A stretch of 64,000 nt of DNA from Flavobacterium gawalongense. Lineage in GTDB: Bacteria; Bacteroidota; Bacteroidia; Flavobacteriales; Flavobacteriaceae. The stretch spans positions 22,569 to 86,568 of the forward strand of contig NZ_VJZP01000014.1 of NCBI RefSeq assembly GCF_007097265.1. The letters are read 5' to 3'. The notes under the pieces were generated by a model, which did not search any database, was not told the DNA's origin, and was given only the letters and a program-made list of their open reading frames with translations. The translations under genes were made by a program, and so were the position numbers. Positions within the stretch are counted from its first letter, which is position 1. Each line of letters begins with the position of its first letter. This document shows, one piece after another, positions 26,485-34,924 of the stretch.

Positions 26485-26563
26485 TTGTCATTCCGACGAA
26501 GGAGGAATCTCAATAAACTATTCTGTAAAACTATATGAGATTCCTCCTTCGTCGGAATGACAA
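26485..26563. repeat. Intergenic palindromic repeat, 28-bp arms
   Basis: TTGTCATTCCGACGAAGGAG-GAATCTCA at 26485-26512 is exactly inverted at 26536-26563, with a 23-nt centre. GTCATTCCGACGAAGG-type palindromes recur between genes in many Bacteroidota genomes. There is no T run after the arms, so it is not a simple terminator, but the hairpin would form in the fad mRNA between thiolase and acyl-CoA dehydrogenase. Confidence 0.88.
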
Positions 26564-26580
26564 AAAGAAGAATGTTTTAT

Positions 26581-27762
26581 TTACATCAACTCGTAAATCC
26601 CCGCACTTCCTTGCCCAGTTCCTACGCACATACTGACAATTCCGTATTTGCTTCCTCTGCGTTTCATTTCGTCAAATAATTGAACCGATAATTTTGCACC
26701 GGTACAACCAAGAGGATGGCCTAAAGCAATCGCTCCACCATTTACATTTACGATATCCGGATTGATTTCTAATTCACGAACAACAGCCAATGCTTGTGAG
26801 GCAAATGCTTCGTTCAATTCAATTAAATCTATATCTTTCAATTGTAATCCAGCTTGTTTCAACGCTTTTGGAATCGCTTTTACAGGTCCAATTCCCATGA
26901 TTCTTGGTTCCACTCCAGCCGAAGCAAAGTTTACCAAACGAGCAATAGGAGTAAGGTTTAATTCTTTTACCATTTCTTCGCTCATGATTAGAACAAAGGC
27001 GGCTCCATCACTCATTTGGGATGAATTTCCTGCTGTTACACTTCCGTCAGCAGCAAAAACAGGCTTTAAAGCGGCTAGTGCTTCTAAAGAAGTTCCTGCT
27101 CTTGGACCTTCGTCTTTATTTACGATATAGGATTTGGTTTCTTTTTTACCGTTTTCGTTGATGAACGTTTGTTCAATAGTAATAGGGACAATTTGTTTAT
27201 CGAATCTGCCTTCGGCCTGTGCTTTCAAGGCTTTCATATGCGATTGGTACGCAAATTCATCTTGGTCGGCTCTGGAAACATTATATTGTTTGGCAACTGC
27301 TTCAGCAGTTAGTCCCATTCCCCAATAATAGTCTTCGTTTCCTGCTTTTGCAACAGCATAATCCGGAGTAGGTTTGTACCCTCCCATTGGAATAAAACTC
27401 ATGCTTTCGGCACCACCGGCAATAATACAATCGGCCATTCCAGATTGGATTTTGGCTGTTGCCATTCCGATTGTTTCTAATCCGGAAGCGCAATATCTGT
27501 TTATGGTTACGCCAGGAACGTCTTCGATTTTTAATCCCATCAAAGAGATTAATCGGCCCACGTTCAATCCTTGTTCTGCTTCCGGCATGGCATTTCCTAC
27601 CATAACGTCGTCAATGCGCTTTTTGTCAAAATCAGGCAATTCATTCATCATAAACTGGATGGTTTCGGCCGCCAGTTCATCTGGACGTTTGAAACGGAAT
27701 ACACCTTTTGGTGCTTTTCCTACCGCTGTTCTGTATGCTTTAACTATATAGGCTGTTTTCAT
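26581..27762 (-). CDS. Acetyl-CoA C-acyltransferase (3-ketoacyl-CoA thiolase)
   Basis: This enzyme catalyses the thiolytic last step of beta-oxidation. The 393-residue length is standard. The nucleophilic cysteine sits in NRYCASGLETI (about 90), the histidine in GGAIALGHPLGCTGA (about 350) and the second cysteine in CVGTGQGSAGIYE (about 381). It is FadA-like by partner: the FadN/FadB-like gene lies upstream on the same strand, separated by the small four-helix-bundle gene. The acyl-CoA dehydrogenase lies downstream. Confidence 0.96.
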   Translation of the reverse strand: MKTAYIVKAYRTAVGKAPKGVFRFKRPDELAAETIQFMMNELPDFDKKRIDDVMVGNAMPEAEQGLNVGRLISLMGLKIEDVPGVTINRYCASGLETIGMATAKIQSGMADCIIAGGAESMSFIPMGGYKPTPDYAVAKAGNEDYYWGMGLTAEAVAKQYNVSRADQDEFAYQSHMKALKAQAEGRFDKQIVPITIEQTFINENGKKETKSYIVNKDEGPRAGTSLEALAALKPVFAADGSVTAGNSSQMSDGAAFVLIMSEEMVKELNLTPIARLVNFASAGVEPRIMGIGPVKAIPKALKQAGLQLKDIDLIELNEAFASQALAVVRELEINPDIVNVNGGAIALGHPLGCTGAKLSVQLFDEMKRRGSKYGIVSMCVGTGQGSAGIYELM

Positions 27763-27814
27763 TGGATATTGTATTTAGTAAATTGTATACTGTATATTGT
27801 ACTTGTAAAATGAA

Positions 27815-28171
27815 CTATTTGTTCTCTAATGTGCTTTGTAACTTAATAATCATATTTTGTATATGTTGTATTTCTGCTTCTAGAAAATTAAAATCTTCTT
27901 GTTTTATAAAGTCTAGATTTTTGCAAATTATCAATTGAGTTTCAAATTCAAATGCAGAACCAAGTGAAATACCTAAAAAGTTACTAAAATCTTTGTTTGT
28001 TTTTCTTCCACAACCTTCTGCTATATTTGATGGAATTGAAACGGCACATCTTCTTATTTGGGAAGTCAATCCATAAATTTCTTCTTTTGGAAAACTCGTT
28101 GTTTTTAAATAGGTCTCGGTTACAAGTTCAATTGCTTTTTGCCAAACTTTTAATTCCTTAAAATAATTCAT
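27815..28171 (-). CDS. Four-helix-bundle protein (S23/IVS family)
   Basis: This 118-residue protein begins YFKELKVWQKAIELVTETY and contains GLTSQIRRCAVSIPSNIAEG, both diagnostic of the family first seen encoded in 23S rRNA intervening sequences and related to the Avd accessory protein of diversity-generating retroelements. No reverse transcriptase is nearby. It sits between two beta-oxidation genes and is flanked on both sides by AT-rich TGTATATTGTA-type repeats. It looks like an insertion that kept the operon's orientation. The function of free-standing members is not known. Confidence 0.9.
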   Translation of the reverse strand: MNYFKELKVWQKAIELVTETYLKTTSFPKEEIYGLTSQIRRCAVSIPSNIAEGCGRKTNKDFSNFLGISLGSAFEFETQLIICKNLDFIKQEDFNFLEAEIQHIQNMIIKLQSTLENK

Positions 28172-28193
28172 CTTTTATAATTGTATAATGTAT

Positions 28194-28259
28194 TACTGTA
28201 AAATTGTATATTGTAATGTTATAAATGAAGTCTGTAAATACAATATACATTTTACAGTA
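28194..28259. repeat. Imperfect inverted repeat next to the four-helix-bundle gene
   Basis: TACTGTAAAAT-TGTATATTGTA (28194-28215) and its near reverse complement (28239-28259) differ by one inserted base. A related direct copy, GTAAATTGTATACTGTATA-TTGTA, lies on the other side of the gene (about 27778-27800), so the gene is bracketed by similar sequences. Confidence 0.7.
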
Positions 28260-28264
28260 TTCAA

Positions 28265-30655
28265 CTAGTTACGAAGCGGTTTCCCTTTGGTTAGCATAAA
28301 CTGAATACGCTCTAGAGTCTTACGTTCTGTACAAAGTGACAAGAAGGCTTCCCGTTCTAAATCCAATAAATATTGTTCGGATACTAATGTTGGTTCTGAT
28401 AAATCACCACCAGCCATAACATAAGCCAATTTATTAGCAATTTTTTTGTCGTGTTCCGAAATGTATTTTCCGGCTTGCATTTGGTCAGTTCCCACCAAGA
28501 ACATTCCAAGAGCTTGCTTTCCTAATACTTTCACATCAGTTCTGCGAATCGGTTGTGTATAACCCGCTTCGGCCATTAATAAAGCATGTTTTTTAGCTTC
28601 AGCAATCTGGCGGTCTTTGTTCACTACAATGATATCTTTTCCTTGTTGTAAAAGACCGGTGTCAAAAGCTTCGTAACCAGAAGTGGATACTTTTGCCATA
28701 GCAATGGTTAAGAAATACTCTTGCAATACATTCAATTCCACATCGTTTTTATGGAATAGATCAGCTGCACGCAATGTCATTTCTTTCGATCCGCCACCAC
28801 CAGGAATTACTCCAACACCAAATTCCACTAATCCCATATATGTTTCAGCTGCAGCAACTACTTTATCCGCATGCAAACTCATTTCGCAACCACCTCCAAA
28901 AGTCATTCCGTGCGGTGCAACCACCACTGGAATCCCAGAATAACGTACGCGCATCATCGTGTCTTGAAACATTTTGATTGCCATATTTAACTCATCGTAT
29001 TCTTGTTCGACTGCCATCATAAATATCATTCCGATATTGGCTCCAACAGAGAAATTCGCTGCCTGATTTCCAATAACCAATCCTTGATATTCCTTTTCAG
29101 ATAAGTCGATTGCTTTATTGATGGCTGCCAAAACATCGCCGCCGATTGTATTCATTTTTGATTGGAATTCTAAATTCAAAATCCCGTCTCCTAAATCTTG
29201 TATAATTGCTCCACTATTGCTCCATACTTTTTTACTTTCGCGAATGTTGTTCAAGATGATAAACGCATCCTGACCCGGAACTTTATTTTGTGATTTTGTA
29301 GGGATATTGTAGAAAAAAGTAGCGCCTTCTTTAATAGTATAAAAACTAGAAACACCAGAAGCCAACATCTCGTTTACCCAAGCTGCCGGTGCTAAACCTT
29401 CGGCTTTCATGATTTCGATTCCTTTTTCGACACCAATGGCATCCCAAATTTCGAACGGACCATTTTCCCATCCAAAACCGGCTTTCATCGCATCGTCAAT
29501 TTTGTATAATTCATCTGATATTTCAGGTATTCTGTTCGAAACGTAAGCAAACATTCCTGCAAAACTTTTTCGGTAGAATTCTCCTGCTTTGTCAGTTCCT
29601 TTTACCAAAACTTTGAAACGGTCAATAGGTTTGTCGATTGTTTTTGTCAGTTCTAATGTCGAAAATGAAGCTCTTTTGGCCGGACGGTATTCTAAAGTAT
29701 CCAAATCTAAAGACAAAATATCCTTGTCTATTTTTTTGTAAAAACCTTGACCTGTTTTGCTTCCAAACCATTTGTTTTTCATCATTTTGTTGACGAAATC
29801 TGGTAACTTGAACAAATCGTGCTGTTCATCATTCGGGCAGTTTTCGTAGATTCCATTGGCAACATGCACCAAAGTGTCTAATCCAACGACGTCAACCGTT
29901 CTGAAAGTGGCTGATTTTGGTCTTCCAATAACCGGACCTGTCAATTTATCGACTTCTTCAATCGTTAATCCCATTGCTGCCACCAAATGAAATAAACTCT
30001 GAATACCGTAAATTCCGATTCTATTTCCGATGAATGCCGGAGTATCTTTGGCAACGACCGAAGTTTTGCCTAAAAATTTCTCTCCATATATAGTTAGAAA
30101 ATCCAAAACTTCCGTTGCAGTTTGCGGACCAGGTATGATTTCGAATAATTTTAAATAACGCGCAGGGTTAAAAAAGTGGGTGCCACAGAAATGTTTTTGA
30201 AAATCGTCACTTCTTCCTTCACTCATAAAGTGAATTGGAATTCCAGACGTATTTGAAGTAACTAAAGTTCCCGGTTTTCTGAATTTTTCAATTTGCTCAA
30301 AAACTAATTTTTTGATATCCAAACGTTCCACCACTACTTCAATAATCCAATCTACTGCAGCGATTTTCGCCATGTCATCCGTTGTGTTTCCCGTAGTAAT
30401 TCTGCTGGCAAATTTGGGATTGTAAATAGGGGAGGGGTTCGATTTCAGGGAATTAGCCAAATGCTCATTCACCAATCGGTTTCTGACAATTTTGCTTTCT
30501 AAAGTAAGACCTTTTTTAGCTTCAGCTTCGGTGAGTTCTGCTGGAACAATGTCCAAAAGTAAAACTTCAACTCCAATGTTGGCAAAATGACAAGCAATTC
30601 CTGAACCCATAATTCCGGATCCAATTACTGCAACTTTTTTAATTGTGCGTTTCAT
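28265..30655 (-). CDS. 3-hydroxyacyl-CoA dehydrogenase / enoyl-CoA hydratase fusion
   Basis: This bifunctional beta-oxidation enzyme of 796 residues has dehydrogenase first and hydratase last, the order of Bacillus FadN and the reverse of E. coli FadB. The NAD-binding fold starts VAVIGSGIMGSGIACHFANI (about 9-28), the HAD signature follows in GTHFFNPARYLKLFEI, and a second HAD_C part reaches about 430. The C-terminal crotonase part has VVAPHGMTFGGGCEMSLHAD and GVIPGGGGSKEM, which form the oxyanion hole and the catalytic region. It is transcribed toward thiolase; marR lies just upstream on the same strand. Confidence 0.95.
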   Translation of the reverse strand: MKRTIKKVAVIGSGIMGSGIACHFANIGVEVLLLDIVPAELTEAEAKKGLTLESKIVRNRLVNEHLANSLKSNPSPIYNPKFASRITTGNTTDDMAKIAAVDWIIEVVVERLDIKKLVFEQIEKFRKPGTLVTSNTSGIPIHFMSEGRSDDFQKHFCGTHFFNPARYLKLFEIIPGPQTATEVLDFLTIYGEKFLGKTSVVAKDTPAFIGNRIGIYGIQSLFHLVAAMGLTIEEVDKLTGPVIGRPKSATFRTVDVVGLDTLVHVANGIYENCPNDEQHDLFKLPDFVNKMMKNKWFGSKTGQGFYKKIDKDILSLDLDTLEYRPAKRASFSTLELTKTIDKPIDRFKVLVKGTDKAGEFYRKSFAGMFAYVSNRIPEISDELYKIDDAMKAGFGWENGPFEIWDAIGVEKGIEIMKAEGLAPAAWVNEMLASGVSSFYTIKEGATFFYNIPTKSQNKVPGQDAFIILNNIRESKKVWSNSGAIIQDLGDGILNLEFQSKMNTIGGDVLAAINKAIDLSEKEYQGLVIGNQAANFSVGANIGMIFMMAVEQEYDELNMAIKMFQDTMMRVRYSGIPVVVAPHGMTFGGGCEMSLHADKVVAAAETYMGLVEFGVGVIPGGGGSKEMTLRAADLFHKNDVELNVLQEYFLTIAMAKVSTSGYEAFDTGLLQQGKDIIVVNKDRQIAEAKKHALLMAEAGYTQPIRRTDVKVLGKQALGMFLVGTDQMQAGKYISEHDKKIANKLAYVMAGGDLSEPTLVSEQYLLDLEREAFLSLCTERKTLERIQFMLTKGKPLRN

Positions 30656-30796
30656 ACGTAGTTTATATTTGTTTTTTATAGGAATATGATATCGCCATTT
30701 TTAATTATTGATTATTTTTTTGAATCGTGGCGATTTCATACGTAGTTAATATTTGTTTTTTATTGGAATGTGGTATCGCCATTCTTCATTATTTTT
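30650..30796. repeat. Tandem duplication of the marR-fad spacer (84-bp period)
   Basis: A segment starting at the fad gene's start codon (TTTCATACGTAGTT...) is repeated 84 bp further on, at 30734. It contains TATTTGTTTTTTAT, TATCGCCATT and, at the end, GAATCGTGGCGAT, which belongs to the 3' end of marR. The second copy is interrupted at 30797 by a mobile-like element and resumes at 31024 inside marR. Copies differ at several positions, so the duplication is not recent. Confidence 0.85.
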
Positions 30797-31023
30797 TATG
30801 ACTATCCGTAATGCGGACTAAAATCATTTCGAATACAATTTTCGTCGTTTGTACATTTATAAAGCATAAATATTAGTCCACAGATAACACAGATTATACC
30901 GATTTACACGGATTTTTTTACTTGGTGAATCAAGACAGTTATTTAAATCTGTGCAAAATCCGTTCAATCCGTGTTATCTGTGTGCCATATTTTATCCTTT
31001 GGAACATATTGCGGACTGTCATA
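30797..31023. mobile_element. MITE-like element, copy A (227 bp)
   Basis: Ends are TATGACTATCCGTAAT and, inverted, TATGACAGTCCGCAAT. The element is flanked by TTATTTTT on both sides (30789-30796 and 31024-31031), an 8-bp target duplication. The interior has arms built from CCACAGATA-ACACAGATT-like 9-bp units, inverted as AATCCGTGT-TATCTGTG. There is no ORF of note. It lies exactly at the marR stop codon, whose TAA is the first three bases of the right-hand duplication. Orientation is opposite to copies B and C. Confidence 0.78.
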
Positions 31024-31536
31024 TTATTTTTTATGGTTTTGAATCGTGGCGATGTCATTTTCTGTTTTTTCAGTTTGCTCCGCCAGTTCGCTGACGCTCG
31101 TGTGATTAAATATATTTTTATCTTGGATTAATTCATTGATGGTTTCTGCCACTTCAATAAAATGTTGCAATTTTTCCTCAGAGATATGCTTTCTTACTGT
31201 TTCATTGAATTTTAAAACAGTGTTTTTTGATAATTCTCTTTTCTCTTTACCAAATTCTGTCAGGTAAATCAAAACACCGCGACCATCATAAGGATTTTTC
31301 TTTCTGATAATCAATCCTTTATCTTCCATTGATTTCAAGGTTCTGGTAAGACTCGTCGCTTCCATTCCCATTTTTGGACCTAAAGCGGTAGAGGGCGTTC
31401 CTTTTTCTTTATCCATACTCAGCAGGGCAAAACCTGTAGCCATAGTTGCACCATATTTAGCCGCTTCTTCATTGTACATTCTGGAAACTGCCTGCCAAGT
31501 CGCTCTTAAAATATAATCTATTGTTTTATCTTTCAT
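31024..31536 (-). CDS. MarR-family transcriptional regulator of the fad locus
   Basis: The 170-residue regulator has the MarR winged helix: ATGFALLSMDKEKGTPSTAL, MGMEATSLTRTLKSMEDKGL (recognition helix) and IIRKKNPYDGRGVLIYLTEFG-KEKR (wing with the conserved DxRG as DGRG). It lies immediately upstream of the beta-oxidation genes on the same strand, a common arrangement for fatty-acid-responsive repressors in this group. Its ligand is probably an acyl-CoA, by inference. Its stop codon abuts the mobile-like element, which now separates it from the fad genes. Confidence 0.92.
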   Translation of the reverse strand: MKDKTIDYILRATWQAVSRMYNEEAAKYGATMATGFALLSMDKEKGTPSTALGPKMGMEATSLTRTLKSMEDKGLIIRKKNPYDGRGVLIYLTEFGKEKRELSKNTVLKFNETVRKHISEEKLQHFIEVAETINELIQDKNIFNHTSVSELAEQTEKTENDIATIQNHKK

Positions 31537-31621
31537 ATCTCTAACTATATCTATTTCAAATATAATAAAAAAATACTATGCATGCATAATAATTTTAATT
31601 ATTTTTTTAATTTTTGTCAAA

Positions 31622-31658
31622 ACTAAAAAACTCCCCATGAAATGAAGAGTTTTTTAGT
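31622..31658 (-). terminator. Terminator after the four-helix membrane protein gene
   Basis: ACTAAAAAACTC (31622-31633) pairs perfectly with GAGTTTTTTAGT (31647-31658) over a 13-nt loop. The stem is AT-rich, so strength is moderate. Confidence 0.7.
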
Positions 31659-31670
31659 AAGAATTTTCAT

Positions 31671-32063
31671 TTATTTTAGTTTTCCATTAACAAGTGCGAT
31701 AACGGCGCCGGTTAATGCTGACATTACAACAGTGATTGCAATATCTAATGCCATAATCTGAAAGTTGATATCTGGTGTTAATTTCATTGAATTGGCAAAA
31801 AAATCAAGATAAAAAGCCATAAATAATCCAAGTATAGCACCGGCACCAAAACCAGTTATCCAATTTGAAATCCCTGCCCATTTTGTAAAAATATAGGCTG
31901 TAAATAATCCAAACGTAAGGCACCCTAAAAAAATCATTAAATAATTTTCATTTCCATTGGAAGGAAATGCGTCTTTAAATAGAATTCCGTAAAACAACCA
32001 TCCTAAAAGGAAGTAGATTATACCGCCTACAATACCTGAAACTAAAAAATTTTTCACCTTCAT
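31671..32063 (-). CDS. Four-helix membrane protein, unknown function
   Basis: The 130-residue product has four predicted membrane helices (about 5-27, 42-60, 68-88 and 102-124) rich in glycine (GIVGGIIYFLLGWLFYG, GFGAGAILGLFMAFYLDF). The layout recalls small DUF1761-like membrane proteins of Bacteroidota, but I am not sure of the family. It has its own terminator. The 350 bp upstream to the AAA ATPase gene contain a 33-bp-spaced direct repeat and otherwise AT-rich sequence. Confidence 0.7.
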   Translation of the reverse strand: MKVKNFLVSGIVGGIIYFLLGWLFYGILFKDAFPSNGNENYLMIFLGCLTFGLFTAYIFTKWAGISNWITGFGAGAILGLFMAFYLDFFANSMKLTPDINFQIMALDIAITVVMSALTGAVIALVNGKLK

Positions 32064-32328
32064 AATTTTTTGATTTTATGGGTTAATTCAATAAAGATAT
32101 TAAAAAAAAAATATTTAAAGTATTAACAAACAATTGAATATGAATTGTTTGTTAATCTAAACTAACCTCTTTTTAACGAGAAGAGCTAGTATTAACTGAA
32201 ATTAAAAGTAAGATTTAAAATTATAAATAGCGATCCAAGATCTCAAATCCAAAAAATCTAATCCTCTTCAAAGTCATTTAAGTAAATTCTAACCACTATC
32301 GGTTTGTATTTTTCTGGAATTATCCACT

Positions 32329-32386
32329 TTATTGCCTTGTATTTTTATAAAAAATGATATATTATTGCCTTGTATTTTTATAAAAA
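32329..32386. repeat. Direct repeat (25 bp, period 33) before the ATPase gene
   Basis: TTATTGCCTTGTATTTTTAT-AAAAA is repeated exactly at 32329-32353 and 32362-32386. A -7-like TATTTTTG box (32390-32397) follows the second copy, with a TTG about 17 bp upstream inside that copy. The repeat therefore duplicates the upstream half of the probable promoter of the ATPase gene. Confidence 0.75.
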
Positions 32387-32413
32387 GCTTATTTTTGTAA
32401 AAAATGTGGAGTT

Positions 32414-33748
32414 ATGTATATTTCAAGAAATGTTGATATTGAGTTGCTTAACTGGAAAAAAACGGATAAAAGAAAGCCTTTACTGATACGAGGTGCACGA
32501 CAAATAGGTAAAACTTCAGCGATTAGACAATTAGGAGAGCAATTCACTCATTTTGTCGAAATCAATTTTGATGAAAATCCAGAGTTTTCCCAGTTGTTCG
32601 AAAAAAGTTTATCACCTGATGAAATTTGTCAGCAAGTTGCCGTTATTAAAAACATTCCTATTATTGAAAATAAAACCTTATTGTTTTTGGATGAAATTCA
32701 AGCTTCGCCAAAAGCAATAGGAGTTTTGCGTTATTTTTATGAAAAAAAGCCAAACTTGCATATTATTGCAGCTGGTTCGCTTTTGGAATTTACGTTATCA
32801 GAGATTCCTTCTTTTGGTGTAGGCAGAATTCGTTCTGTTTTTATGTACCCATTTAGCTTCGAAGAATTTTTAGTTGCATTAGGCGAAAATAGTTTGTTAG
32901 AAAGTATTACTAATGCGTCGCCTTCTCATTCGTTACCACAGCTTATACATCAAAAAGCTATTGGATTATTAAAGAAGTTTCTGGTGATAGGCGGTATGCC
33001 GGAAGCCGTAACGACTTATATTGAAAATAATGATTTTCTGGCAGTTCAAAAAGTACTTGATGACCTTATTGTTTCTTATCAAACTGATTTTTCAAAATAC
33101 AAACAAAAAGTGCCTAGCTTAAGAATTCAAGAAGTTTTTAGGACTGTGGTGCAACAAGTGGGTAATAAATTTTCCTATTCTTATTCGAATGCGACTTTAA
33201 CTAACAATCAAATAAAAGAGGCACTAGAATTATTGCAAATGTCAGGACTAGTATATTCAATTACGCATTCCTCTTGCAACGGCATTCCCATTGGTGCTGA
33301 AATTAATCCTAAAAAAAGAAAATTTATTCTTTTAGATACTGGGATTTATCAAAGAATGTTAGGATTAGATTTAGCTGCTATTTTTATTGAAGATGATACT
33401 GAATTAATCAATAAAGGAGCTATTGCAGAATTATTTGTTGGATTGGAATTGATGAAAAATAGTTCAGAAAGCACTATCGCTGCCTTGTATTATTGGCATC
33501 GGGAATCAAAAAGTAGTCATGCAGAAGTCGATTATACCGTGCAACATGGAACAGCTATTATACCTATTGAAGTAAAATCGGGGACAAAAGGGGCTATGCA
33601 AAGTTTGTACAAATTTTTGGAGGAGAAAAAAACAAATTTTGGAATCAGAACATCACTAGAAAACTTTGGAATATTTGAAACAATTAGGATAATACCAATA
33701 TATGCAATAGGAATTGTTATGAAAAATAAATTAAAACAAATTCAATAG
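32414..33748 (+). CDS. AAA_14 / DUF4143 ATPase
   Basis: The 444-residue protein has an N-terminal AAA ATPase with Walker A LIRGARQIGKTSAIRQL (about 25-40) and Walker B LLFLDEIQ (about 91-98), then a DUF4143 C-terminal domain. The latter contains KGAIAELFVGLELM and HAEVDYTVQHGTAIIPIEVK, a PD-(D/E)xK-like pattern (D...IEVK) suggesting nuclease descent. This family is widespread and often encoded alone; roles in DNA metabolism or defence have been suggested but not settled. It has a duplicated promoter-proximal repeat and no partner gene. Confidence 0.92.
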   Translation: MYISRNVDIELLNWKKTDKRKPLLIRGARQIGKTSAIRQLGEQFTHFVEINFDENPEFSQLFEKSLSPDEICQQVAVIKNIPIIENKTLLFLDEIQASPKAIGVLRYFYEKKPNLHIIAAGSLLEFTLSEIPSFGVGRIRSVFMYPFSFEEFLVALGENSLLESITNASPSHSLPQLIHQKAIGLLKKFLVIGGMPEAVTTYIENNDFLAVQKVLDDLIVSYQTDFSKYKQKVPSLRIQEVFRTVVQQVGNKFSYSYSNATLTNNQIKEALELLQMSGLVYSITHSSCNGIPIGAEINPKKRKFILLDTGIYQRMLGLDLAAIFIEDDTELINKGAIAELFVGLELMKNSSESTIAALYYWHRESKSSHAEVDYTVQHGTAIIPIEVKSGTKGAMQSLYKFLEEKKTNFGIRTSLENFGIFETIRIIPIYAIGIVMKNKLKQIQ

Positions 33749-33847
33749 CCATTCAAAATATGTAACTTTCATCTGCTTAGAAGTTGTTTCTTGATACAGT
33801 TGATTTGTTTTTTATAATCTGATTTGATTTTAAGTGCTTTTTATTAT

Positions 33848-34900
33848 TTACTCTCTCTTAAACTCCCCATTATCCACATCTTTCAAAAACTTGATTACGC
33901 CCGTGAAATAGCTTTTAGGATCATCGTATTGCGAAAGGTGGCTTCCGTTAGGACAAAACAAGAATCGTCCGTTTTGTACTTCGTGGGCAATCCATTTCAT
34001 GTGTTCGGGATCCATAGTGTCGTATTTTGAACCAATACTAAGTGTAGGAACTGTAATGGTTTTCAATCTTGCTTTGACATCCCAATTTTTTAAAGAAGCG
34101 TTTCCTGTGATGCCAAATTCGCTATGACCTTGCATAAACACATATACATCAGGATTGATGTGTTTGAAACATCTGTTGATGGATTCCGGCCATTGGTCTA
34201 ATGGTTTTCTTAAAATGTGTTCCGTGTAGTAATATTTGAAAAGTAATTCGCTGTATTTTGGATTGTCAAAATCATTATTTTTCTCGATATCCTGCAATTG
34301 CTTTAGGATTTTCGGATTCATTTGAGGCGCCAGAACTTCTTTTGCGTAGGCATTATATTCCGGAATGCTCGCCATCATATTGGATATGATAAGTCCTTTC
34401 AAATTCTTTTGGTATTTCAAAGCATATTCCATCGCGAGAATTCCGCCCCAAGATTGTCCCATCAGGTAAAAATTAGAATTGTCCAAGCCCAATGCGATGC
34501 GTACCTGCTCGACTTCCTCCACAAAGCGTTCATTAGTCCATAAACTATTGTCTTTGGGTTGGTCGCTGTAATACGAACCCAATTGGTCGTAATAAATATA
34601 TTCGATACTTTCGTTAGGAAAATAACCGTCAAAACATTCATACAATTCGTGTGTAAGACCAGGTCCACCATGAAGCAATAAGACTTTTATGGTTGGATTG
34701 TTTCCAACCCTTTTTGTCCATACTTTGAAAGTCCCTTTTGGCGTTTTTATCGGAATCATTTTGATACCGCCAGTCAGCTGATCATCCCGTTTTGAAAAAT
34801 CTAAATAATTTGCTTTTATAGAATCGTCTTTGGTTTTTTCTTGACAATTAGAAAATAATACGATGTTTAGTATTGTACAAATTAAGATTTTTAGTTTCAT
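33848..34900 (-). CDS. Proline-iminopeptidase-like alpha/beta hydrolase, lipoprotein
   Basis: The 350-residue S33-family hydrolase has a lipoprotein signal (LFSNC, Cys19). Family signatures are HGGPG (about 76, oxyanion hole), GQSWGG (nucleophilic serine, about 150), a late aspartate in GSKYDTMDPEHM and the histidine in NGSHLSQYDD. Proline iminopeptidases release N-terminal proline; envelope members often act on short peptides. It lies 24 bp after the acyl-CoA synthetase gene on the same strand and may be cotranscribed, although the functions do not obviously connect. Confidence 0.88.
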   Translation of the reverse strand: MKLKILICTILNIVLFSNCQEKTKDDSIKANYLDFSKRDDQLTGGIKMIPIKTPKGTFKVWTKRVGNNPTIKVLLLHGGPGLTHELYECFDGYFPNESIEYIYYDQLGSYYSDQPKDNSLWTNERFVEEVEQVRIALGLDNSNFYLMGQSWGGILAMEYALKYQKNLKGLIISNMMASIPEYNAYAKEVLAPQMNPKILKQLQDIEKNNDFDNPKYSELLFKYYYTEHILRKPLDQWPESINRCFKHINPDVYVFMQGHSEFGITGNASLKNWDVKARLKTITVPTLSIGSKYDTMDPEHMKWIAHEVQNGRFLFCPNGSHLSQYDDPKSYFTGVIKFLKDVDNGEFKRE

Positions 34901-34924
34901 TTTTTATATGGATTTTATGAAATA

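Noticed and set aside
27374..27751. Plus-strand open frames opposite thiolase, the fad fusion and purL
   Set aside because: They are shadows of strongly conserved minus-strand enzymes and lack any recognisable domain.
27815..28171. The S23-type gene as an Avd protein of a diversity-generating retroelement
   Set aside because: No reverse transcriptase, template repeat or variable repeat is found nearby.
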